Of a DNA stretch of 64,000 nucleotides, positions 21,660 to 30,782 are shown in pieces (positions within the stretch are counted from its first letter, which is position 1; every line of letters starts with the position of its first letter). A model generated the notes under the pieces. That model was not told the origin of the DNA. It was given only the letters and a program-made list of their open reading frames with translations, and did not search any database. A program made the position numbers and the translations under genes. Source of the DNA: Littorina saxatilis (lineage: Eukaryota; Mollusca; Gastropoda; Littorinimorpha; Littorinidae); NCBI RefSeq assembly GCF_037325665.1, contig NC_090250.1, positions 21,565,392 through 21,629,391 on the forward strand, read 5' to 3'.

Positions 21660-22204
21660 CCGGTGTAATACGAAAAAATTACTCCCACGAGATTTTTACT
21701 CTGGAGTAAACATTTCGTACGAAAAAGTTACTCCCTTTACGAAAAAAACACTCCCCCATTGCACGAGAAAATTACTCCCCAAGACAGGTGAGTTCCGAGA
21801 AGACATGTCGTACAAAAATGTTACTCCCCTGACGAATAAATAACGAATAAATTACTTCACCCCAACACGAGCAATTTAACTTCCCATGCCAGGTGTACGA
21901 AATTTTTACTCCCTTGTCCCCTGTTAGTCTTGGTGGTGGAAGGGGTGGAAGGAGGGTAGCGCGACATTCGTGTGCGCGAGATCACTTATTGGCATTATCC
22001 CTTCGCCCGCATCCCATTTTTTCGTACGAGATTTTTACTGGAAGTAAAAAAAATGGGGAGTAAAAATTTCGTGGAGGGAGTAATTTTTTCGTGCCTTGGG
22101 GAGTTCTTTTCTCGTACGAAAAGTGTACTCGGAGTAAGAATTTCGTAGGAAGTATTTACTCCGGAGTAAATTTTTCGTGGAGTAAAAATTTCGTGTTACA
22201 CCGG
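21660..22204. mobile_element. Foldback element made of TTACTCC and CGTACGA motifs
   Basis: The ends are CCGGTGTAATACGAAA and its near complement TTTCGTGTTACACCGG. The interior repeats ACGAAAAA-TTACTCC on the left half and GGAGTAA-TTTTCGT on the right half, with several CGTACGA sites. It is about 545 bp and non-coding. Confidence 0.75.
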
Positions 22205-23399
22205 CTCTGCAAAGAAGAAATGTGTTGATCGAGTAAATTCAGTCTTAAAAGAAAATAATCGTATCAATCTGCGAAATCAAATCATCAACAGAATTCCAAT
22301 TCCGCACAGCGAAGTAGTTAGACTGTTAACTTGGTACGTGTCCAAGTGGAGGGATGGGTTTTTTTAATATCTAATGTAAAAGCCTTATTAGATCTGAGAT
22401 AGTTAGCTTTCACAGGAAAGAATCCGCCTTTAACCTCAATAAAAGGAGGGGGGAAACTGAGTAAACAAACACCAATCTTCTCATAAAAAAGGTTCAGAAG
22501 CTAACAACGGCACACAATGAAAACACTAAAAGTAATCCTCAACCTCCAACTTCAAAAGGCAACGGACAGAAAATAGCACCCCGTCACCCTGTGTTTTTCC
22601 GGGTGTTTCCCGGGGACGTGTACACCCCTAAATGGCGGTTAACATTTCACCCGCTGTAACCGGGGTAGGTGGAAACAGGTACGAGCACAATAGAACTCCT
22701 TCATCTTTCTATCCGTCAAAAAATCATGAAAGTCGAGTTTCCTTCTTGGGGGGAAGGAGGTGCGAGAGTGCGAGGTTAGGGTTAGGGTTGGGTTAGGGTT
22801 AGGGGTGTGTTCGTGCGTGTGTGTGTTCGTGCGTGTGTGTAGTGTGTGTGTGTATTCAGGCGCTGTATGTATTCAGCCGCTGTATATAAACTAGCCGTCA
22901 TCAAGATCGGGCAGTATTGTTGCCTATTCAGCCCTCCAGCAGTCCTATTTCACACCGTAGGCTATACCGTGGTTGCACTAGGCAAATCTGTCCGAAGCGG
23001 TTGCACCCTTATTTTTCTGTCCGAAGGGAGACACGCGACGTAAGTTTCTGCACAAAATCACCTGTAATTCCTCACAAATGACATATCATCACGTGCACAA
23101 AACTACCGTTTGTACTTTGGCCTAAGGTGTCATAGCATCATATCATCGATTTGTTTCATTGCTTCAATGTGTTTGTGAACGTTGGCCTTCAAGTATTTAC
23201 ACATTTCAAGCGCATTATGTGCAAATTTTGACTTTCCGCAGTTACTAGGGAAATTCAAGCACATGAGAAAGGCTACACACGATTGTAATGTGATCTATGG
23301 TCATTTCTTGACATCTGGGTCAGATGGTATGATTTAAAGTGGTGCAGGAGCGTCATATTTCATGAATCTGTGAAGACATTCAAAGGTCATTACCAGATA
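22205..23399. other. No gene seen; short telomere-like run
   Basis: Most of the stretch is unassigned. About 22772-22803 carries five TTAGGG or TTGGG units, then GTGTGTGTTCGTGCG simple sequence. Confidence 0.5.
22772..22803 (+). repeat. Short interstitial TTAGGG run
   Basis: Units read GGTTAGGGTTAGGGTTGGGT, then TAGGGTTAGGG. This is the animal telomere motif, but only about 32 bp long. Confidence 0.7.
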
Positions 23400-24216
23400 G
23401 AACCGAGAGAAAACCGAGGGAAAATACCATTTTCTATAACTTGTTTGTAAGTAAGAGCTTATAAACTCCATCTTCTTCTGGGATTAGCGCTGATTTCAAT
23501 GACCCTGAAGTCCGAGGAAAGTTTTCTTGACCCATGCCTACTTTGAAGGTCATGACAAGGTCAAATTTACACGTTTTCTATTTGGGAATATCTTTTACGG
23601 TCAAAAAAACAAACTTTCTGGACGTCAGCTATTTTCGAAGCTAAAGCTTAATTACAACTTTACACACGTCTTGGGATTTATGAGACATAACGCAAATATT
23701 GTTGACTCTCGTAATATTTAAAGGTCAAACAACAAGGTCATCACCAGGTAAAACCGAAGAAAAACCGAGGGAAAATACCATTTTCTGCAACTGTTTGTAA
23801 GAATGAACTTTCAAATTCAATTGTTTCCTGGGATTAGCGCATCTCTAGACATGACAATCATCTGATTAACAGTCATGAATTGTGGAGGTCACGACAGGGT
23901 CATTACCGGGGAAAACCGAGGGAAAATACCATTTTCTGCAACTTGTGTGTAAGTAAATGCTTTCAAACTCCATCTTCTTCTGGTATTGGCGCATCTCTAG
24001 ACATGACAATCATCTGATTAACAGTCCTCTGAAGTCTTAGAAAATAGCCGAACACAAATAGAAAACGTGTAAACTTGACCTTGTCATGACCTTCAAACTG
24101 GGCATGGGCCAAGAAAACTTTCCTCGGACTTCAGGGTCATAGAAATCAGCGCTAATCCCAGAAGAAGATGGAGTTTATAAGCTCTTACTTACAAAAAAGT
24201 TATAGAAAATGGTATT
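23400..24216. repeat. Tandem units closed by an inverted copy
   Basis: Direct units at about 23400, 23750 and 23910 share ACCGAGGGAAAATACCATTT and GGGATTAGCGC or its variants. The segment 24046-24216 is an inverted copy of 23415-23590 (AAAACGTGTAAACTTGACCT to AAATGGTATTTT). The outer arms form a stem of about 170 bp. Confidence 0.75.
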
Positions 24217-24234
24217 TTTTCTCGATAACACGAT

Positions 24235-24396
24235 ACAGTGGGGGTTTACTGGAATATCATTAATGTATGTGAGGGCCATAAGAATGGCAAACAGTTCAGC
24301 TGTAAAAATAGACACTCCGTCGTTCAGGCGGTAGTGCTTGCTGACTTTTAGTTCCGGGATGACAAAGGCGCAGCCTACCCTCCCAATCGACGCCAA
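24235..24396 (-). mobile_element. LINE RNase H fragment
   Basis: The frame reads RVGCAFVIPELKVSKHYRLN, then SIFTAELFAILMALTYI. The AEL-x2-I-x2-AL block is the second part of the RNase H fold found in I/Nimb-type LINEs. Only about 50 codons remain. Confidence 0.6.
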
Positions 24397-24599
24397 CGAA
24401 CAGCAAACGCTTGCCTCTCATCGCCTCCATCCTCTGCAACGGGGATTCTTTCAGAGGACGACCACCCTGTTTTGCTGACACGTTTATTTTTTTCGTTGTT
24501 GTTATCCTCGCTTGTTTATAACGAATAGTTTCATGCGTAATATAATATGACGTAAACTTTGTCTCTGACGTTTTTCTAGATTTCCCCTCGAGTTTATCT

Positions 24600-24683
24600 C
24601 ACAAGTAATAAAAAACGCTCGCGCTGGTCCCGAGTACTCTTCAGACATTTACACACACACACACTCTCTCTCTCCATTACTCC

Positions 24684-24764
<81 letters not shown>

Positions 24765-26590
24765 CCACATCTCCATTCTAAAACACGTCACGTTCCAAAT
24801 CAAAAGACGACATTCTATTTTCTTACGTCACTATTCTTGGTTTACGGTACCATTCGGCGGCTTTGCTACGAGTATGGCATAGTCTTGGTTTGCCGAGACC
24901 TTGCACCGTTCTATTAGACTGCCTGGCTGGCTGTTGCACCGCGAATTCCTCCCACCGCCAAGTCGTTTTTTTGTGGTTTATTTCGCATTTAGGTCCCAGG
25001 TAACATTATGAAGTTTTAATACGATCAATCGGACCTATTATCAAGTTAGTGTATCAACTTTTGAACGAACTGCGCCCAGTAGTTTCCCAGCAATAAGCTG
25101 TTAAGTCGAGACACACACACAGACAATAATAAACAATAGTAAACAAGAATTTATTAAAAAAATAAAAAATAAAAAATAAAAAAAATAGACCGCCCTTGCC
25201 GGGAATCGAACCCGGATCCCTTTGGCCATAGTCGGAAACGCTTTCCTCCAAGCCAACAAATCTGACATTCGCCAGTGAACTCAAATGCCTATACTCCTCG
25301 CGCAGTGGTACACGCACGCAAGTAAACAAGAATTAAAAAAATAAAAGAAAAAAAAATAGACTGCCCATGCCGGGAATCGAACCCGGGTCACTTGGATTTT
25401 AAAAAAAATAAATAAATAAAAAAAAAATTATTTATTTATTTTACACAATTAAAAAAATTATTAGAGTGAAATAAAACATTAAAACGTTCATAATAAACAA
25501 TAGTAAACAAGAATTTAAAAATTTTTTTTTAAAAATATAGACCGCCCATGCCGGGAATCGATTCCGGATCACTTTGGCCATAGGCGGACGTGATTCGCAC
25601 CAGCTAGCTGGCTGTTCCATTAGCTGCACGGCAGTTGTACTCCCACCGCCAAACCTCTCCCCGTTAAGAGTCGTTTTTGTGGAATATTTCGCATTTAGGT
25701 CCCAGGTAACATTATGAAGTTTTAATACGATCAATCGGACCTATTATCAAGTTAGTGTATCAACTTTTGAACGAACTGCGCCCAGTAGTTTCCCAGCAAT
25801 AAGCTGTTAAGTCGAGAAGAACAGACAGACAGACAGACAGACAGACACACAATTAAAGTCTGCAGGACCCTAGTACTGCGTACTCGGGGATAAAAAACGC
25901 TCGCGCTGGACCCGAGTACTCTTCAGACTGGCTCGCTCCCCCAGTATGAAAGTTTTTGTCTTGTGCACGTGGATTTAAAAAAAAAATTATTTATTTATTT
26001 TACACAATTAAAAAAATTATTAGAGTAAAATAAAACATTAAAACGTTCATAATAAACAATAGAAAACAAGAATTTAAAAAAAAAAAAAATAGACCGCCCA
26101 TGCCGGGAATTGAACCCGGATCACTTTGGCCATAGGCGGACGTGCTTTCCACTAAGCCACCAACTCTGACAATTTTGTCAGTGAACTCAAATGCCTAGTG
26201 TAACGTCAGTGAACTCAAATGCCTAGTGTGCTAACTTTGCTCGTTCAGGTCGCGCAGCACGCCGCGGAAGTGGCACACGCACGCAAAGCCTGGTATGGCT
26301 GGCTCGCTGGCTGTTCTATTAGCCGAACAGCAGTTCTATCCCACCGCGAATTGCGCCCACCGCCAAGAGTCGTTTTTGTGGATTATTTCGCATTTAGGTC
26401 CCAGGTAACATTATGAAGTTTTAATACGATCAATCGGACCTATTATCAAGTTAATGTATCAACTTTTGAACGAACTGCGCCCAGTAGTTTCCCAGCAATA
26501 AGCTGTTAAGTCGAGACAGACAGACAGACAGACACACAATTAAAGTCTGCAGAGCCCAAGTACTAGCGTACTCGGGGATAATTTTTACCC
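24600..26590. repeat. Array of about 700-bp units with tRNA-like heads
   Basis: The marker AGGTCCCAGGTAACATTATG starts at 24991, 25697 and 26396, giving spacings of 706 and 699 bp. Each unit also carries CAATCGGACCTATTATCAAG, AAGCTGTTAAGTCGAG and a CGGGGATA / CTCGCGCTGG-CCCGAGTACT border. Minus-strand tRNA-like boxes (GGGTTCGATTCCCGGCA and TGGCTTAGTGGAAAGC) lie at about 25185-25275, 26090-26165 and, in part, 25365 and 25550. They look like SINE heads, not functional tRNAs, because flanking arms are mispaired. Confidence 0.75.
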
Positions 26591-26798
26591 TATAACAGTA
26601 AACTTGCTTTCAACAACAAAACCAAAAACCAAAAAAAAGGTCTTATAAGCGTCGTCAGTCACAATGCAATACCTTAACATTTTAATATTCAATATGAATT
26701 AAACGTGCTGATTGAGGAATACTATCAGAATTAAAAACTTTCATAATTATATGTGATTGTGACACTGAGTTGCGTGGTGAGAGAGAGAGAGAGAGAGA

Positions 26799-27148
26799 GG
26801 AGGGCCCCAAAGGGGGGGTATCATCACGATCACGGGAAGGGAAATTTTTGCTTTCCCGATCACAGTTACCTTGATTTTTGTTTTCACGATCACAAACACC
26901 TTGACGAATAGAGGATCATAGAGTAATACAGCTGTGAAAAATGTACGTTGAAAATAAAATGCTTTGAAATAATGCCCATCACGATCACGAAAACAAATGA
27001 CGATCACGATCACGAGACTTGATTTTTTTGTCATCACGGATCACGGGCAAAGTCCCATCACGATCACAGAAATTGAAATTTCGGCAATCACGGTCACAGA
27101 AAGGTCAAAAAACGCCAATCACGATCACGATTTTAAACCCTTTGGGGC

Positions 27149-27152
<4 letters not shown>
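26799..27152. mobile_element. MITE inserted in a (GA)n tract
   Basis: The terminal inverted repeat GAGGGCCCCAAAGGG / CCCTTTGGGGCCCTC sits directly between two GA runs (26778-26798 and 27153-27182). The core is built from CATCACGATCACG motifs. It is about 354 bp and non-coding. Confidence 0.8.
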
Positions 27153-27186
<34 letters not shown>

Positions 27187-27291
27187 CGTGTGTCTGTGTG
27201 TAAATGACTGCGTGTGTCAGTGTCTCAGTCAGTGTATGTGTGTGTGTGTTTGTGTGTAAGTTGTCAGTGTGTGTGTGTGTGTGTGTTCAAG

Positions 27292-27355
<64 letters not shown>

Positions 27356-27395
27356 CAGTGTGTGCGTCAGTGTTTGTCAGTGTGTGTCAGCGGCC
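27153..27395. repeat. (GA)n and (GT)n microsatellites
   Basis: A GA run is followed by a long GT run with TCAGTG interruptions. Confidence 0.9.
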
Positions 27396-27695
27396 TGACA
27401 ACATGATGTCCTGCACCAATACTGTATGACCGTCATGTGAAGAGCCTTGCACAGTTATTGATGACTCAGTCAAAGCTTGGGCACCGGCCTAGCCGGTGTG
27501 ACGTTTTCATCTTTCGCCGTGTTGATATTTCGCTTCTCGGCCTCGTTGATCTGGTATAAACTCTACACTGAACACCAAAAAAAAAACCTTCGACAGTACT
27601 GATGAGCGACCTTGTATACCTTACATTCATGGGGCCAAATTTGTCCAACCAATTCGTTTTATTTAACTTAGAAATTTGATTCTTCCTAAAATGTT

Positions 27696-28680
27696 TTTAC
27701 ATTTAGTCAAGTTTTGACTAAATGTTTTAACATAGAGGGGGGAATCGAGACGAGGGTCGTGGTGTATGTGTGTCTGTCTGTCTGTGTGTGTGTGTAGAGC
27801 GATTCAGACTAAACTATCTTTATGGACCGATCTTTATGAAATTTGACATGAGAGTTCCTGGGTACTGGGACCTATCTAATATAGGTCTATGCTGGGTATG
27901 ATATCCTCAGACGTTTTTTTCATTTTTTTGATAAATGTCTTTGATGACGTCATATCCGGCTTTTCGTGAAAGTTGAGGCGGCACTGTCACGCTCTCATTT
28001 TTCAACCAAATTGGTTGAAATTTTGGTCAAGTATAAAACGATCCAAATTTACGTTTATCTTATTCTCCATCATTTTCTGATTCCAAAAACATATAAATAT
28101 GTTATATTTGGATTAAAAACAAGCTCTGAAAATTAAAAATATAAAAATTATGATCAAAATTAAATTTTCGAAATCAATTTAAAAACACTTTCATCTTATT
28201 CCTTGTCGGTTCCTGATTCCAAAAACATATAGATATGATATGTTTGGATTGAAAACACGCTCACAAAGCAGGGCCGGATCTGGGGGGGGGGGGGGGTTCC
28301 TGGGTTCCCCCCCCCCCCCCCCCCCCCCCCCCTGGCCATCCAATGTACCTCTCAGAGAGAAAAAAATGTGGACTTTGGACCCCTGCCTTCAGTTGGAACC
28401 CCCCCCCCCCCCCCCACCCTCAAACGAACTTGGTCCGGCCCTGCAAAGTTAAAACGAAGAGAGGTACAGAAAAGCGTGCTATCCTTCTCAGTCTTCTCAG
28501 CGCAACTACTACCCCGCTCTTCTTGTCAATTTCACTGCCTTTGCGGGCCATGAGCGGTGGACTGACGATGCTACGAGTATACGGTCTTGCTGCGTTGTAT
28601 TGCGTTCAGTTTCATTCTGTGAGTTCGACAGCTACTTGACTAAATGTTGTATTTTCGCCTTACGCGACTTGTTCTTCTTA
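27696..28680 (-). repeat. Family F repeat, inverted copy with a nested insertion
   Basis: It is the reverse complement of 17853-18694. It starts with the terminal hairpin ACATTTAGTCAA / TTGACTAAATGT and ends CGCCTTACGCGACTTGTT. It is longer than the full copy because of the hAT-like MITE at 28269-28443. Confidence 0.8.
28269..28443. mobile_element. hAT-like MITE with poly-G/poly-C core
   Basis: The ends CAGGGCCGGA and TCCGGCCCTG are inverted. CAAAG flanks both sides, where the uninterrupted family F sequence at 17853 has a single site. Long runs of G and C fill the core. The CAGGG-CGGA type of end is common in hAT elements, but the 5-bp duplication is short for hAT (usually 8), so the class is tentative. 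Confidence 0.6.
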
Positions 28681-29915
28681 CCGCCTCAAGGGACGTAACC
28701 ACTCAGTGCACGTTTTCGAAGAATTCGATTTTGGGGGTGAAATCTATTAAATTTTACCACCAATTTTCTTCACATGCAAGAAACTGACATGCTTTTCGTC
28801 CATAAATAATTTCACTTCTTAATTTTACCAGGAAACAACATTTCAGTCTTGAGTATATGTCGAGGGGGAAATATGCATGTACACAGGCGAAAGATGAAAT
28901 CGTGACACCGGACTTCTTGCCAGCACAGCATCTTTATGCTAATCAGTTTCACTCTGTACCAAGCTCTGATACTGTATAGCTCTACTCAAGTGAATAAACC
29001 AAATGACTGCCGAATAGATATTCAACGTCTGACTGTTATACTGATGCGGCTTAGAGTGTGAACCTATGCAATAGCCTCTGAATGCCAACCATGATATCAT
29101 CATAAACACAATACATTATATTATTACAACATTCATGGGGTCAAATTCGTTCAACCAAAACAATTTATTTAAACTTAGAATTTGCTTCATCCTATAATCC
29201 GTTTCTTATCATTGAGTCAGGGACGTAACCACTCAGCGGTGCACGTTTAAAAAAAATGGGGGGGGGGGGGGGGGAGAGAAATCTATTCAATAAATCAATC
29301 AATCAATATGAGGCTTATATCGCGCGTATTCCGTGGGTACAGTTCTAAGCGCAGGGATTTAAAAAACAAAAAAATTATGCAATTTATATCGCGCACATAT
29401 TCAAGGTTTATTATGCCGTGTGAGATGGAATTTTTTTACACAATACATCACGCATTCACATCGGCCAGCAGATCGCAGCCATTTCGGCGCATATCCTACT
29501 TTTCACGGCCTATTATTCCAAGTCACACGGCCCTTTATTTTGGTGGACATTTTTATCTATGCCTCTACAATTTTGCCAGGAAAGACCCTTTTGTCAATCG
29601 TGGGATCTTTAACGTGCACACCCCAATGTAGTGTACACGAAGGTACCTCGGTTTTTCGTCTCATCCGAAAGACTAGCACTTGAACCCACCACCTATGTTA
29701 GGAAAGGGGGGAGAAAATTGCTAATGCCCTCGGCGGACCCGGGCCAGGGTCGAACTCGCAACTTCTCGCTTGCAGCGCAAGTGCGTTACCACTCGGCCAC
29801 CCAGCCCATCTATTAAATTTCGCCTCCAATTTCCTTCACATGCAAGAAACTGATATGCTTTACTTCTTTAATTTGTCCAGGAAACAACATTTCAGTCTTG
29901 AGTATAAATCGCCTG
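28681..29915. repeat. Duplicated segment upstream of the methyltransferase gene
   Basis: GGGACGTAACCACTCAG, CACATGCAAGAAACTGA and CAGGAAACAACATTTCAGTC occur at 28690-28860 and again at 29220-29283 plus 29820-29905. The second copy is split by the SINE at 29287-29806. A further match joins 27630-27690 with 29130-29203, so the original duplication also spans the family F insertion. Confidence 0.6.
29287..29806 (-). mobile_element. Family C tRNA-derived SINE
   Basis: On the minus strand it opens with GGCTGGGTGGCCGAGTGGTA (box A) and GTTCGACCCTG-like box B. It then runs through GGTGGGTTCAAGTGCTAGTC, TTAACGTGCACACCCC-type sequence and ends ATATTGATTGATTGA. ATCTATT flanks both sides. About 515 bp. 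Other copies are at 37013, 41338 and 58640. Confidence 0.85.
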
Positions 29916-29949
29916 AGAAAGCTGAGTGCCTGAGAAAGCTAAACGCATT

Positions 29950-30005
29950 ACACCGGCCGTAATCACGTGACCTAGCTACCATGTGACCACAACAAATGTG
30001 TCAAA
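29950..30005 (+). promoter_or_regulatory. E-box-containing proximal region
   Basis: TCACGTGAC at 29963-29971 is a perfect E-box of the USF/MITF type, and CATGTGACC follows at 29980. It lies about 40 bp before the METTL7-like start codon. Whether it works in vivo is inference. Confidence 0.35.
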
Positions 30006-30588
30006 ATGGCGGAGACAGTGCAAGTGCCGAACTATGCCTACGGTTTGGGACTTTTGGCTTTCCCTTTGGGACTGTTTGTGTACAGTAAAGTCTTCCCGAG
30101 CCATGCGAAGAAAATCAACAGAAAATTCACCGCATGGATGTGTAGCAAAATGATGCCCAGGGTGCATGCTAAGTGCATTCCGCAGAAGAAAGCCCTCTTC
30201 CAGTCCTTCGATCTTCTCTATGTGAGCCTTGTATTATTAGTACCTTAGTCATGTACTGGTAGGCAAACAGGTCAGTGCTTGATCTGGGTAATAAATACCA
30301 ATGCATAACCAGGAGCTGGTTGGGGTGCATTTTTTGCTATTTTTTTCTGAACAGCAAATTTTTCTTGTCAAAGATGAAAAGACAATTATAGCTTGTTACC
30401 CGGCGTAAGATGTGTGTGTGTCACTGTGCTACATCACAGCTGTCAGAGGTGGGGGGAACTATAGGATGGTAGAGAGGGAGGGATGGAAGAGGGGTGGATT
30501 ACACTGATCAGGAGAAAGTAGTTGGGAAATGTAATGTGACACATTTTGGAATAATACTAATAAATTAGTGATAGTTTCAGCAACAGAA

Positions 30589-30684
<96 letters not shown>

Positions 30685-30714
30685 TAAACACACACACACA
30701 CACACACTCTCTCT

Positions 30715-30782
<68 letters not shown>

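Noticed and set aside
23400-24216. CRISPR-like spaced repeats
   Set aside because: Units are long and irregular and one is inverted. There is no short constant repeat with unique spacers, and the genome is animal.
25185-25275. Possible tRNA gene on the minus strand
   Set aside because: The T arm is good, but acceptor and D arms do not pair well, and near copies occur with the same flanks at 26090. It is a SINE head.
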